64,000 nucleotides of DNA from an uncultured Bacilli bacterium (GCA_934101185.1 CAKOQD010000002.1:1-64000); one strand, 5' to 3'. Counted from the first letter of the stretch, positions 18,385 through 28,358 are shown. The notes: generated by a model from the sequence alone, not told the origin. Translations and numbers: made by a program.

Positions 18385-20223
18385 ATGCATCCGAGTATAC
18401 CTTTACTAATAGCAAGTTTAATTTATACTATTTTAATTTTTGTCCTATTTTGTAAAAAAGAAAAAGTAAAAACAGTAGAAAATAAAATATACTTTTCATT
18501 ACTAATAACAGTAATAATAGGAATAATATTAGACATATGCGGAATATATTGTCATTTATACCTACCAGATAATAGCTTTATAAGATGGTTTGTAGTAAAA
18601 CTATATTTAGCCTACTTACTTGTATTTGTCTATTTAATAACCACATATGTTGTATTAATATCCTATCATAAAGAAATGGCCCTAACAAAAGAAAAAGAAC
18701 AAAGCAAAAAAGTAAAACACATATTAAACACTTTAAATATAATACTTGCAATATCATTAATACTAAATTTCGTTTTAACATTTACATACTATAAAGAAGG
18801 AAACCAAGTATATCTATTTGGAAGCAATACAATCTATGTATATGGAATATCAGCACTAGGTATACTAAGTTGGATATACTTTGTAATAAAAAACAGAAAA
18901 AATATATCAATAAAAAAAATAGTACCAATAATGCTATTCGTAGCATTCTGTGTCCCAGTAATACTATTACAACTATCAAACCCACAAATACTAGTAGTCA
19001 CATCATTAACAGCGTTTTTAGTTAACTTCATGTATCATACAATAGAAAACCCTGATACCCAAATAATAGATTTATTAACAAGAAATAAAGAACTTACTGA
19101 AAAATCAGTAAATGAAAAATCTAATTTCTTATTTAAAATATCACAAGAACTAAGAAAACCTATCAAAGATATATCTAAAGATATAAATCTATTAAAGGAT
19201 GAAAATAATAAAGAAATAGAAAAAGAATTAATTGAACAAATAGATAATAATGCAAAATGTGCAAACTTTATAATAAATAATATTACTGATATAAGTAGTA
19301 TGGATATAAAAAATAGTAATATAAAAGAAGACAATTATAATATAAAAAGATTATTTAAAGACATAGAGTTAAGCACTAATAATAATCTAAAAAATAATAA
19401 TAAAGATAGTAAGATAAAGTTTACTATAAAAGAAAATACTAGTTATCCAGAAACTGTATATGGAGATAAGATTAAGTTAAAACAAATAATAATGTCTGTA
19501 ATAAATAATTCAATAAAATACACCGATAATGGTCACATAGATTTAGAAATAGATGCAATAGTAAGATATGATATGTGTAGATTTATATTTACAATAACAG
19601 ATACAGGAATAGGAATGGACATAATTAAGGTAAATAAATTATTATCAAAAGAAGAAGAATTAAAAGACAATATAATCGAAGAGAATAATCTTAATTTAAG
19701 TATACCTATAGTAAAAAAACTATTAAAAATAGTCGGAGGAAATATAAATATAACAAGTAAAGAAAATAAAGGTACAACAGTAACATTAGTAATAAATCAA
19801 GAAATAAACTATGATAGTACTGGTTTAATATTAAAAGATATAAATAACTATAGTAATCCTAAAAGAAAACTAAGAGTCCTTCTCGTGGACAATAATGATG
19901 AATTAGAAAGAGTAGAAAAGATTCTTGATGAAAGAGATATAGATAAAGTAGTAACATTATTTGGACAAGATTGCATAGATAAGATAGAACATAATGAAGA
20001 ATATGATTTAATAATAATAAAAGATGAGTTAAAAGAAGAAACAGCTTATGAAATATTAAATAAATTAAAACAAATACCTAAGTTTAAAACGCCAGTAATA
20101 ATTGCAATAGATAAAGAAAAAGAATTTATAAAAGATCATTTTATAAAAGATGGTTTTAAAGATTGTATTATTCTAAATGATGATAAAAAAGCCTTAGAAA
20201 AAACTCTAAATAAATATATTTAA
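18385..20223 (+). CDS. hybrid sensor kinase lacking phospho-acceptor residues
   Basis: 612 residues. About seven membrane helices in residues 1-215, then a DHp-like helix pair, a HATPase domain (about 335-475) and a receiver-like domain (about 490-612). The H-box reads FLFKISQELRKPI, with Gln where the phosphorylated His belongs. The ATP site looks sound (VINNSIKYT, DTGIGM, IVGGNINITS). In the receiver, VLLVDNN keeps one acid and the phospho-Asp position reads IIIKDE with Lys. It probably senses at the membrane without His-Asp phosphotransfer. No response regulator gene is adjacent. Confidence 0.75.
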   Translation: MHPSIPLLIASLIYTILIFVLFCKKEKVKTVENKIYFSLLITVIIGIILDICGIYCHLYLPDNSFIRWFVVKLYLAYLLVFVYLITTYVVLISYHKEMALTKEKEQSKKVKHILNTLNIILAISLILNFVLTFTYYKEGNQVYLFGSNTIYVYGISALGILSWIYFVIKNRKNISIKKIVPIMLFVAFCVPVILLQLSNPQILVVTSLTAFLVNFMYHTIENPDTQIIDLLTRNKELTEKSVNEKSNFLFKISQELRKPIKDISKDINLLKDENNKEIEKELIEQIDNNAKCANFIINNITDISSMDIKNSNIKEDNYNIKRLFKDIELSTNNNLKNNNKDSKIKFTIKENTSYPETVYGDKIKLKQIIMSVINNSIKYTDNGHIDLEIDAIVRYDMCRFIFTITDTGIGMDIIKVNKLLSKEEELKDNIIEENNLNLSIPIVKKLLKIVGGNINITSKENKGTTVTLVINQEINYDSTGLILKDINNYSNPKRKLRVLLVDNNDELERVEKILDERDIDKVVTLFGQDCIDKIEHNEEYDLIIIKDELKEETAYEILNKLKQIPKFKTPVIIAIDKEKEFIKDHFIKDGFKDCIILNDDKKALEKTLNKYI

Positions 20224-20344
20224 TAAAATAAACACTCGCTTAGAGACTATCGAGAATATGGATAATAAATACCATAAAACCAGTAAAACAAACCAAATCC
20301 AAAATACAACTTGGCATATACAATTATAAAATTTGCAAAAACAC

Positions 20345-20373
20345 TTGCAAAAATCATATATTTATAGTATATT
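20345..20373 (+). promoter_or_regulatory. rpsO promoter
   Basis: TTGCAA at 20345-20350, 17-nt spacer, TATATT at 20368-20373. Confidence 0.6.
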
Positions 20374-20388
20374 ATTGTTGTTCCATTT

Positions 20389-20420
20389 CTTGGATAAATG
20401 AAAATCCTTATTTATCTAGG
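20389..20420 (+). promoter_or_regulatory. stem-loop in the rpsO leader
   Basis: 11-bp stem (two G-U pairs) CTTGGATAAAT / ATTTATCTAGG around a 10-nt loop, about 33 nt upstream of the start codon. S15 leaders in many bacteria bind S15 for autoregulation; this hairpin is a candidate, not a proven member. Confidence 0.45.
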
Positions 20421-20452
20421 TTCTGGTGAAAATATATAAGGAGGTAAATAAA

Positions 20453-20722
20453 ATGGCTTTAAGTGTAGAAAAAAAACAAGAAATAATTAAAAACTTCGCA
20501 AGAGGTGAAAAAGATACAGGTTCTGCTGAAGTACAAATAGCAATCTTAACTGAAGAAATCAAAAACTTAACAGAACACTTAAAAGAACACAAACACGATT
20601 ACCATTCTAGAAGAGGTCTTTTAAAGAAAGTAGGACAAAGAAGAAGTTTACTTAACTACTTAAAAAATAAAGACGTTACTAGATATCGTGAAGTTGTTAA
20701 AAAATTAGGATTAAGAAAGTAG
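20453..20722 (+). CDS. rpsO: 30S ribosomal protein S15
   Basis: 89 residues of the canonical S15 ([37 protein letters not shown]). Primary 16S rRNA binder of the platform. AAGGAGGTAAAT precedes the ATG at 20453. The rpsO-pnp order is the classic one; a small hairpin (GGCACTA / TAGTGTC) with T-rich flank lies between the two genes. Confidence 0.98.
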   Translation: MALSVEKKQEIIKNFARGEKDTGSAEVQIAILTEEIKNLTEHLKEHKHDYHSRRGLLKKVGQRRSLLNYLKNKDVTRYREVVKKLGLRK

Positions 20723-20750
20723 GCACTATTTTTTAGTGTCTTTTATTTTA
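20723..20750 (+). terminator. weak hairpin between rpsO and pnp
   Basis: GGCACTA / TAGTGTC around a T-rich loop, followed by TTTTATTTT. May act as attenuator or RNase III-like processing site as in other rpsO-pnp operons. Confidence 0.4.
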
Positions 20751-20760
20751 GGAGGAATAT

Positions 20761-22878
20761 ATGAAAAAAACATTCGAATACGACTTTCGCGGTCGTAAGA
20801 TAATAGTAGAAGTAGGACAATTAGCAAAACAAGCAGCATCATCTTGCTTAGTAAGATATGGAGATACAGTAGTATTAACTGCAGTAACAAATGGAAAAGA
20901 GCCAACCACTGGAGACTTCTTTCCACTTATGGTATTATATCAAGAAAAACAATACTCAGTAGGTAAAATACCAGGTGGTTTCATAAAAAGAGAAGGAAGA
21001 CCAACAGAAAATGCAACCCTTGCTGCTCGTCTAATCGATAGACCAATTAGGCCACTATTTAAAGAAGGATTCAAAAACGAAGTACAAGTAATAAATACAG
21101 TACTATCAGTAGACACAGCAAACTCACCAGAAATGACAGCATTATTTGGATCAAGTCTAGCACTAACAATAAGTGATTTACCATTTCTAGGACCAATCGC
21201 CTCAGTAGTGGTGGGAAGAGTAGACGGAAACTTTGTAATAAACCCAACACCAGAACAACAAGAACTAAGCGATATCTATCTTACAGTCGCAGGTACAAAA
21301 GATGCAATCAACATGGTTGAATCATCAGCAAAAGAAGTATCTGAAGAAGATATGCTTGACGCATTAATGTATGGACATGAAGCAATCAAAGAATTAATAG
21401 CGTTCGAAGAACAAATAAAAGAAGAAATTGGAAAACCTAAAAAAGACTATCCAATCATTAAAATAGACGATGAAATAAACTCAAAAGTAAGAGATATGAT
21501 TACTGTTAAAATGCTAAACGCCATTCAAATTGAAGAAAAACTAGCACGTCAAGATAAAATAGATGAACTAAAAGAAGAAGTACGTGAAAAATTTAAAGAA
21601 CTATATAAAGATGATGAAAATTTAAATGATATTATAAAACAAGTAAACGAAGTACTCGAAGCAATCGAATATGAAGAAATAAGAAGACTAATAACAGAAG
21701 AAAAAATTAGACCAGACGGAAGAAAAGTAGATGAAATTAGACCATTATCATCTGAGGTAGATATCTTACCGCGTACACACGGATCAGCACTATTCACAAG
21801 AGGACAAACACAAGTACTTAGTATTACAACACTAGGTTCAATAAGTGAATACCAAATACTAGATGGACTATCAGACGAAGAAGGAAAAAGATTCATGCAT
21901 CACTATAACTTCCCACAATTCAGTGTCGGAGAAACAGGAAGATATGGTGCTCCAGGAAGAAGAGAAATAGGACACGGTGCCCTTGGAGAAAAAGCCCTAT
22001 CACAAGTTCTTCCATCCGAAGAAGAATTCCCATACACAATAAGAGTAGTATCAGAAGTATTAGAATCAAACGGTTCATCATCACAAGCTTCAATATGTGC
22101 AGGATGCATGTCACTAATGGCCGCAGGTGTACCAATAAAAGACATGGTCGCAGGAATAGCCATGGGATTAATAACAAATAACGATAAGTATACAATACTA
22201 ACCGATATTCAAGGAGCAGAAGACCACTTCGGAGACATGGACTTCAAAGTCGCAGGGACTAAAAAAGGTATATGCGCTTTACAAATGGATATCAAAATAC
22301 AAGGAATTACAAAACAAATACTACAAGAAGCATTACAACAAGCTAAAAAAGCAAGATTTGAAATCCTAGAAAACATGAAAACAGCAATAAGTGAACCAAG
22401 AAAAGAATTATCACCATATGCACCAAAAATAAAACAAATGAAAATAAAAGAATCACAAATAAAAGATGTAATTGGACGTGGTGGTGACGTAATCACAAAA
22501 ATTATTCAAGACTCAAGCAACGTAATAAGCGTTAATGATAAAAATGCCATTAAAATAGACATCGAAGACGATGGAAGAATAATTCTATACCACAGTGATT
22601 ACACTGTAATAGACAAAGCAATAAAAATGATCGAAGACATAACAAGAGAAGTCGAAGAAGGACAAATATACACTGCTAAAGTAGTAAAAGTTGAACCATT
22701 CGGATGCTTCGTTGAAATATGGCCAGGTTGCGAAGGACTAGTACACATCTCTAAACTATCAAAAGAAAGAGTAGAAAAAGTTGAAGACGTAGTAAAAGTT
22801 GGAGACGAAATAGTAGTAAAAGCAATCGGAACAGACAATAAAGGAAGATTAAACTTCTCAAGAAAAGATGCAATGTAA
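20761..22878 (+). CDS. pnp: polyribonucleotide nucleotidyltransferase
   Basis: 3'-5' phosphorolytic exoribonuclease of the degradosome. 705 residues: two RNase PH domains ([40 protein letters not shown], part), KH domain ([16 protein letters not shown], about 560-620) and S1 domain ([20 protein letters not shown]). The S1 domain ends without the usual long acidic tail. AGGAGGAATAT ribosome site. Confidence 0.98.
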   Translation: MKKTFEYDFRGRKIIVEVGQLAKQAASSCLVRYGDTVVLTAVTNGKEPTTGDFFPLMVLYQEKQYSVGKIPGGFIKREGRPTENATLAARLIDRPIRPLFKEGFKNEVQVINTVLSVDTANSPEMTALFGSSLALTISDLPFLGPIASVVVGRVDGNFVINPTPEQQELSDIYLTVAGTKDAINMVESSAKEVSEEDMLDALMYGHEAIKELIAFEEQIKEEIGKPKKDYPIIKIDDEINSKVRDMITVKMLNAIQIEEKLARQDKIDELKEEVREKFKELYKDDENLNDIIKQVNEVLEAIEYEEIRRLITEEKIRPDGRKVDEIRPLSSEVDILPRTHGSALFTRGQTQVLSITTLGSISEYQILDGLSDEEGKRFMHHYNFPQFSVGETGRYGAPGRREIGHGALGEKALSQVLPSEEEFPYTIRVVSEVLESNGSSSQASICAGCMSLMAAGVPIKDMVAGIAMGLITNNDKYTILTDIQGAEDHFGDMDFKVAGTKKGICALQMDIKIQGITKQILQEALQQAKKARFEILENMKTAISEPRKELSPYAPKIKQMKIKESQIKDVIGRGGDVITKIIQDSSNVISVNDKNAIKIDIEDDGRIILYHSDYTVIDKAIKMIEDITREVEEGQIYTAKVVKVEPFGCFVEIWPGCEGLVHISKLSKERVEKVEDVVKVGDEIVVKAIGTDNKGRLNFSRKDAM

Positions 22879-22892
22879 TCTTTTCTTTTTTT
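22859..22892 (+). terminator. pnp terminator overlapping the stop codon
   Basis: AGAAAAGAT / ATCTTTTCT stem, then T7; the stem includes the last pnp codons. Confidence 0.8.
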
Positions 22893-23003
22893 GTAAACAA
22901 AATGTAAACAAACGTAAAAAACACATGTAAAATATACATTTTTTTCATTTTTATTAAGGAATCCTATAATAATATGCGTTCAATATATACGAGAGGTGAT
23001 AAA

Positions 23004-24191
23004 ATGAAAAAAATTTTCATAACAATATTGCTTGTTTTAATACCACTAAATGTACAAGCAATAAATAATCAAACAACATTTAGTGAAACAAAACTATGCA
23101 AATACTATAAAGAAACCAAAGTATTTACAAACTACACAATCGAAGGAGAAAACCCCAAAGAATATCCATTCAAAAGCAATGAACAAATTATAAAAAAATA
23201 TGAAACAGAAATAAAACCAGAAGAAAAACCAAATAGAATAATACAAGAAGAAACATATAATAACTATAATCCAATAAAAAAAATAAATAGAATAGTAACA
23301 AGATACGATATGGTTGGACTAGTCTATGAATTAGAAATCTATGAAAAAGATCAAAAACTAGACTATACACTATCATCAAACAATGATAACCAATATAAAC
23401 ATATAAATGACAATCAACTAAATCTATATGATAAAATAAATCTCAATTTTATAGATATCAATCTATCCCACGAAGTAGATCCATTAGATATAACTATAAA
23501 AATATACTTACGTAGATATTTTGATACTTTAGACATTTATACATACTTATTTCCAAAAGAATACACAAAAAAATTTAACATTATAGAAATAAAAAAAGAA
23601 TATGATTACATAAATAATAGTAAAAAGATAACATTCGAAGATGATTACGAAGTAAGACCATATGAGATAAAAATAACACAAGAAGACATAAAAACATATA
23701 AATATAGCGATGAAATAATAACAACACAAGAAGAATTAGAAACACCACTATATAACAAACTACCAAGTGCTAAAAAATATAAATATCAAGATACACTATT
23801 TAAATACTACAAAATAGAAAAAGAATACCAAGAAGGATACCATAAAACACTCGATGGATACATAAAAGATGAAACAAAATGTATTAGTTCGTTCTCAGAA
23901 CAAAAAAATAATATATTTGAAAAAATACCAGTAACAAAAAAGTTGCAAGCAAGTATCAAAGTAGACGCCAAAGAAGAAAAAACAGATACAAATACAAAAG
24001 AAATAACCAATACTAGTAATCTATTAGTATACAAAAAACAAATAAATACTAAAAAAGAAAATAATTTGTCGTACAAAGAATCAAAGAAAAAAACAAAAAC
24101 CAACAAAATATTATACATACTCCCTGTTATAATCTTAAGCATAATATTCCTATTAGGATATTTACTATATAACTTATTAAAGGAGAGATAA
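23004..24191 (+). CDS. secreted membrane-anchored protein, unknown
   Basis: About 395 residues: signal peptide MKKIFITILLVLIPLNVQA, a long Lys/Tyr/Glu-rich extracytoplasmic region without cysteine motifs, and a C-terminal membrane anchor (ILYILPVIILSIIFLLGYLLYNLL) with short basic tail. Start at 23004 is behind GAGAGGTGAT. Only one base separates it from spoIIAA, so it is in the same operon and may be a sporulation-stage envelope protein. No family recognised. Confidence 0.65.
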   Translation: MKKIFITILLVLIPLNVQAINNQTTFSETKLCKYYKETKVFTNYTIEGENPKEYPFKSNEQIIKKYETEIKPEEKPNRIIQEETYNNYNPIKKINRIVTRYDMVGLVYELEIYEKDQKLDYTLSSNNDNQYKHINDNQLNLYDKINLNFIDINLSHEVDPLDITIKIYLRRYFDTLDIYTYLFPKEYTKKFNIIEIKKEYDYINNSKKITFEDDYEVRPYEIKITQEDIKTYKYSDEIITTQEELETPLYNKLPSAKKYKYQDTLFKYYKIEKEYQEGYHKTLDGYIKDETKCISSFSEQKNNIFEKIPVTKKLQASIKVDAKEEKTDTNTKEITNTSNLLVYKKQINTKKENNLSYKESKKKTKTNKILYILPVIILSIIFLLGYLLYNLLKER

Positions 24192-24192
24192 A

Positions 24193-24528
24193 ATGTATAA
24201 CATTGATATGGAATTTGTAAAAGGCATATTCATCATAAGACTAAGTGGAATATTCAACAAAAATGCTTGCAACCAATTAGAACAAGATCTAGAACAATTA
24301 ATAATAAAAAATGGTATAAAATATTTACTAATTAACCTAGAAAGCATTAAAAAAATAGATGCAAAAGCAATAGAAATAATCTTTGATAACTATATGAAAC
24401 TGATAAAAAGAAATGGAAAACTAATAATATGTGGAATAAATAATCTATTTGAAAACAATAACATAATAACAAACAATCTATTACAAATAAAAGAAGAACA
24501 AGAAGTATTTGATTATGTAACACTATGA
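24193..24528 (+). CDS. spoIIAA: SpoIIAA-like STAS protein lacking the phospho-serine
   Basis: 111-residue STAS domain; in spore formers SpoIIAA frees SigF by binding the anti-sigma SpoIIAB. The fold is clear (FIIRLSGIFN, YLLINLESIKKIDAKAIEII). The family motif around Ser58 (MDSSG in B. subtilis) reads IDAKA at 55-59, so Ser57/Ser58 are Ala and Lys and no SpoIIAB-type phosphorylation is possible. Overlaps sigF by ATGA; spoIIAB, which normally lies between, is absent. Identification rests on the fold and on the sigF-spoVA context. Confidence 0.75.
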   Translation: MYNIDMEFVKGIFIIRLSGIFNKNACNQLEQDLEQLIIKNGIKYLLINLESIKKIDAKAIEIIFDNYMKLIKRNGKLIICGINNLFENNNIITNNLLQIKEEQEVFDYVTL

Positions 24529-25169
24529 TAGATTTAAATGAATTAATAATACAAAATGAACCACTAATTTATTCCGTTATAAATAGATACAAAGAATATT
24601 TTGACATTGAAGACCTGTATCAAACCGCCGCAATTGGACTAATAAATGCCTATAAAAACTATAAAAATGATAAACAAACCAAATTCTCATCATATGCCTA
24701 TTTCTACATGAAAGGAGAAGTAAAAAAATATATAAGAGAAAGCAATACACTAAAAATAAGTAAAGAACTAATAAAACTAAACACATGTATAACAAAAGCT
24801 AAAGAAATTCTATATCAAAAACTAAATAGAGAACCAACTGATTTTGAATTATCACTATTCTTAGAAATAGATGAAAGCCAAATAGCAAATGCTAAACTAG
24901 CCACATCATTAGTAGAATCTCTAGATAACGACATTGATGATGATTTATACAACAAAATAGGATACATCCAAAAAGAATACGAAGGAGAAATACTAGATCT
25001 AAAAACAGAAATAAATAATCTGAAAGAACTAGAAAAACAAATAATAATATCAAGATATGAAGAAGGTTTAACTCAACAAGAAGTATCAAAACTATTAGGA
25101 ATAAATCAAACTAAAGTATCAAGAGAAGAAACAAAAATATTACAAAAATTAAGAGATAGGTTGACATAA
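24525..25169 (+). CDS. sigF: sporulation sigma factor SigF
   Basis: 214-residue sigma-70 factor (regions 2, 3 and 4): DIEDLYQTAAIGLINAYKNY in region 2, KFSSYAYFYMKGEVKKYIRE in the -10 reading helix, and the region 4 HTH LTQQEVSKLLGINQTKVSRE. It is shorter than the usual 250 residues, mostly at the N-terminus. Place in the spoIIAA-spoVA cluster supports SigF rather than SigG, and a clear SigG is at 61685. Start overlaps spoIIAA (ATGA). A terminator overlaps its stop. Confidence 0.85.
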   Translation: MIDLNELIIQNEPLIYSVINRYKEYFDIEDLYQTAAIGLINAYKNYKNDKQTKFSSYAYFYMKGEVKKYIRESNTLKISKELIKLNTCITKAKEILYQKLNREPTDFELSLFLEIDESQIANAKLATSLVESLDNDIDDDLYNKIGYIQKEYEGEILDLKTEINNLKELEKQIIISRYEEGLTQQEVSKLLGINQTKVSREETKILQKLRDRLT

Positions 25170-25179
25170 CCTATTTTTT
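25156..25179 (+). terminator. terminator overlapping the sigF stop
   Basis: ATAGGTT-GACAT-AACCTAT stem followed by T6, separating spoIIAA-sigF from the spoVA genes. Confidence 0.8.
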
Positions 25180-25208
25180 GTATGAAAAAATATAAAAAAA
25201 CCATAATA
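25180..25208 (+). promoter_or_regulatory. predicted SigG promoter of spoVAC-AD-AE
   Basis: GTATG at 25180-25184, 17-nt spacer, CATAATA at 25202-25208, directly after the sigF terminator. Same -35 and spacing as the SASP promoter at 15774. Confidence 0.7.
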
Positions 25209-25222
25209 AAAATGGTGATAAA

Positions 25223-25666
25223 ATGAAACAAGAAAACTATGAAAAAATAGTAAAAACAAATCTACCAGATGAAAATAAACTGTCCAATGCCTTAATAGCT
25301 TTCTCAGTTGGAGGACTAATCGGAGCATTCGGGAACTTCCTAATAGAAATATATTCATATCTATTTGAAATATCAAGAAACGACTCAGCAGTATTTATGA
25401 TTATAACCCTCATCTTTATTGCATGCCTCTTAACAGCCATCGGAGTATTTGATACCTTTGTAAAAACAGGAAGAATGGGTCTTATAATACCAATAACAGG
25501 ATTCGCACACTCTATGCAAAGTGCAATACTAGACTATAAAAACGAAGGTTTAATCTATGGATTTGGTTCAAACATCTTTAAATTAGCGGGCTCAGTAATT
25601 CTATATGGAGTAGTATCATCATACTTCTTTGCTCTTATAAGATTCCTACTAGGAGTCGCCCTATGA
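25223..25666 (+). CDS. spoVAC: stage V sporulation protein AC
   Basis: 147 residues, four membrane helices, part of the inner-spore-membrane channel for dipicolinic acid. Recognised by NALIAFSVGGLIGAFGNFLIE, GLIIPITGFAHSMQSAILDYK (part) and GFGSNIFKLAGSVILYGVVS (part). It overlaps spoVAD by 4 bp. spoVAA and spoVAB are absent from this locus. Confidence 0.95.
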   Translation: MKQENYEKIVKTNLPDENKLSNALIAFSVGGLIGAFGNFLIEIYSYLFEISRNDSAVFMIITLIFIACLLTAIGVFDTFVKTGRMGLIIPITGFAHSMQSAILDYKNEGLIYGFGSNIFKLAGSVILYGVVSSYFFALIRFLLGVAL

Positions 25667-26658
25667 CATTTGAATTTAATAACGTATACATAAAAAACAC
25701 CTCAACAATATCAGGACCAATCGAAGCAAAAGGACCACTAAATAAATACTTTGATAAGACTTATAAAGACTTTTATATAAATAGTAAATCATTAGAAAAA
25801 TCAGAAGTAAACCTTCAAAAAGAAAGCATAGAAACTCTAATAGATAAAGAAAATATTACAAAAGAACAAATAGATATATTAATATCCGGAGACTTACAAA
25901 ATCAAATAACAGCATCATCATATGCAGCAAAAGACTATGAAATACCATTCATCGGAGTCTATAGTGCCTGTGCAACATCAACACAGTCAATAATACTTGC
26001 ATCAACTATTCTAGAAAGCAAAAAAGCAAAAAACATTATATGTACAACAAGTTCAAATAACCTAGTATCAGAAAAACAATTTAGAAATCCAGTAGAATAT
26101 GGTGCACCAAGTCCTAAAACAAAAACATTCACATCAACCGGAGGAGCATCAATACTATTAACAAATGAAAAAACAAATATAAAAATAACATCTGGTACAA
26201 TAGGAAAAATAATAGATCTAAACCAAAATGATCCAAACCATATGGGAGCAGTAATGGCACCAGCTGCCGCAGATACAATATATAATCATTTAAAAAACAA
26301 CAATGAAAAAGTAAGCGATTATGATCTAATCCTAACCGGAGACCTAGGAATATATGGAAAAAAGATACTAAAAGAATACATGGACCAAAAATACAAGATA
26401 AAACTAGGGGAGAACTATGATGACTGTGGAACAATGCTATATGACATAAAAAACCAAAAAGAAATAACCGCTGGGGGATCAGGACCAGTCTGTAGTGCCT
26501 TAGTAACCTATGGATACATATACAACGAAATGAAAAATAAAAATCTAAAAAAAGTTTTATTCGTAGCAACCGGTGCACTATTCTCACCAACATTCATATA
26601 TCAAAAACAAAACATTCTATCAATTGCCCATGCAATAACAATGGAGGTGGTAAAATGA
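25663..26658 (+). CDS. spoVAD: stage V sporulation protein AD
   Basis: 331 residues with a thiolase-like fold; SpoVAD binds dipicolinic acid for uptake into the spore. Signatures: ISGDLQNQITASSYAAKDY (part), GVYSACATSTQSI, TFTSTGGASILLT and ITAGGSGPVCSALVTYGYI. Coupled to spoVAC and spoVAE by 4-bp overlaps. Confidence 0.95.
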   Translation: MTFEFNNVYIKNTSTISGPIEAKGPLNKYFDKTYKDFYINSKSLEKSEVNLQKESIETLIDKENITKEQIDILISGDLQNQITASSYAAKDYEIPFIGVYSACATSTQSIILASTILESKKAKNIICTTSSNNLVSEKQFRNPVEYGAPSPKTKTFTSTGGASILLTNEKTNIKITSGTIGKIIDLNQNDPNHMGAVMAPAAADTIYNHLKNNNEKVSDYDLILTGDLGIYGKKILKEYMDQKYKIKLGENYDDCGTMLYDIKNQKEITAGGSGPVCSALVTYGYIYNEMKNKNLKKVLFVATGALFSPTFIYQKQNILSIAHAITMEVVK

Positions 26659-27005
26659 GTTATATAACATCATTTCTATTCGTAGGGATACTATCTCTAA
26701 TAGCACAATTAATATTAGATAAAACCAAACTATCCGCAGGACACATTACCAGCATGTTCGTAGTAATAGGCTCATTCCTAGACACATTTAGTATATATGA
26801 TAAAATAATACAACATGTTGGCGGAGGGGCACTAGTACCAATAACAAGCTTTGGTCATTTACTAATACATGGCGCACTAGAAAGAACCAATCAATCCGGT
26901 GCAACAGGTATCTTAATGGGAATGTTTGACCTTACTGCAACAGGAATAACAAGCGCAATTATCTTTAGTTTTGTATTTGCACTTATATTTAAACCAAGAA
27001 ACTAA
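26655..27005 (+). CDS. spoVAE: stage V sporulation protein AE
   Basis: 116 residues, about four membrane helices (SpoVAEB type), third component of the DPA channel. Signatures: AGHITSMFVVIGSFLDTFSIYD (part), GGGALVPITSFGHLLIHGAL and TGILMGMFDLTATGITSAII. Overlaps spoVAD; a terminator follows. Confidence 0.95.
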   Translation: MSYITSFLFVGILSLIAQLILDKTKLSAGHITSMFVVIGSFLDTFSIYDKIIQHVGGGALVPITSFGHLLIHGALERTNQSGATGILMGMFDLTATGITSAIIFSFVFALIFKPRN

Positions 27006-27006
27006 A

Positions 27007-27027
27007 AATAACGCAAGTTATTTTTTC
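27007..27027 (+). terminator. spoVA operon terminator
   Basis: AATAAC-GCAA-GTTATT stem with GNRA-type loop followed by T4-C. Confidence 0.75.
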
Positions 27028-27078
27028 TTTGTAATAACAAGAAAATATGATATAATTATACATGTTAAAGGTGATTAT

Positions 27079-27795
27079 ATGGAGTATAATTTTAAAATAA
27101 ACGATTTCGAAGGACCACTTGATTTACTATTACACTTAATAAAAGAACAAGATATGGATATTATGAACATTGAAATAGTAAAATTAACAGACCAATATTT
27201 AGACTTCATAGATAATATGAAAGAAAAAAATCTAAACATTGCATCAGAATATCTAATACTTGCATCAGAATTAATGTACATCAAATCGAAAAGTCTCCTT
27301 CCAAATATAAAAGATGAAGAAGAACAAGAAGAACTAACAGAACTAAAAGAAAACTTAATAAATAGATTATTAGAATATGAGCAATATAAAAAAATAACCC
27401 AAGACTTCAAAGAACTCGAAGAACAAAGACATGAATTCTATACTAAGTCTCCATCTAATCTAAAAGAATATATTGATCCCAAACAACAACTATCTGATGA
27501 TATAACACTCGAAGACTTATTAAAAGCATTTCAAAACTACTTAAAAAGACAACAAATAAAAAAACCAATTACTACCAAAATAACAACAAAAGAAATATCA
27601 ATCGAAGAAAGAACAAAATCTATAAAAAATATCTTAAAAACAAAAAGAAAAGTAGAATTCTTTGATCTATTCGAAGATATATCAAAACCATATGTAGTAG
27701 TAACATTTCTTTCAATCTTAGAAATGGCAAAAAATAATGAACTAAAAATAACACAAGAAAATAACTTTGATAAAATATACTGTGAGGTGGCGTAA
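27079..27795 (+). CDS. scpA: segregation and condensation protein A
   Basis: Kleisin subunit that bridges the Smc dimer. 238 residues beginning MEYNFKINDFEGPLDLLLHL, the typical ScpA opening, with ASEYLILASELMYIKSKSLLP and a C-terminal winged-helix (VVVTFLSILEMAKNNELKI). Start at 27079 after AAAGGTGAT; an earlier in-frame start at 26971 lies inside spoVAE. Stop overlaps scpB (TAATG). Confidence 0.95.
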   Translation: MEYNFKINDFEGPLDLLLHLIKEQDMDIMNIEIVKLTDQYLDFIDNMKEKNLNIASEYLILASELMYIKSKSLLPNIKDEEEQEELTELKENLINRLLEYEQYKKITQDFKELEEQRHEFYTKSPSNLKEYIDPKQQLSDDITLEDLLKAFQNYLKRQQIKKPITTKITTKEISIEERTKSIKNILKTKRKVEFFDLFEDISKPYVVVTFLSILEMAKNNELKITQENNFDKIYCEVA

Positions 27796-28358
27796 TGAAA
27801 TCAGTACTTGAAGGACTACTATTTATAACCGGAGATGAAGGATTAACAATTAAAGAGATAAGCGAAGTCCTAGAAATAGAACAAGATGATGCACTTGAAC
27901 TAATAAACGAACTAAAACAAGACTACTCAAATGAAGAAAGAGGAATAATGATCCAAGACTTTGCAGGAAAATATAAACTAACTACAAAAAAAGAACATAA
28001 AACCTACTATGAAAAACTATCGGAACTATCAAGCAATAAAACACTTTCACAATCAGCACTTGAAACACTAGCAATAATAGCATATAACCAACCTATAACT
28101 CGTTTAGAAATAGATGAATTAAGAGGAATCCAATCAAGTCAAATGATTAGAAACCTAATATCAAGAGACTTAGTAAAAGAAGTAGGAAGAAAAGATGCAG
28201 TAGGGAAACCAAGACTATATGCCGTAACAGATGAGTTTTTAGACTATTTTGGATTAACATCATTAAATGAACTCCCTACAATAGAAGTAGAAGAATCAGA
28301 TGACGTTGAACTATATAATTCAAAATACAAAGAAGAGGAAGAAATAGAACAACTATAA
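27795..28358 (+). CDS. scpB: segregation and condensation protein B
   Basis: Dimeric winged-helix partner of ScpA in the Smc complex. 187 residues: LEGLLFITGDEGLTIKEISE at the start, then SQSALETLAIIAYNQPITRL and EIDELRGIQSSQMIRNLI with the C-terminal GKPRLYAVTDEFLDYFGL. GAGGTGGC ribosome site. Confidence 0.96.
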   Translation: MKSVLEGLLFITGDEGLTIKEISEVLEIEQDDALELINELKQDYSNEERGIMIQDFAGKYKLTTKKEHKTYYEKLSELSSNKTLSQSALETLAIIAYNQPITRLEIDELRGIQSSQMIRNLISRDLVKEVGRKDAVGKPRLYAVTDEFLDYFGLTSLNELPTIEVEESDDVELYNSKYKEEEEIEQL

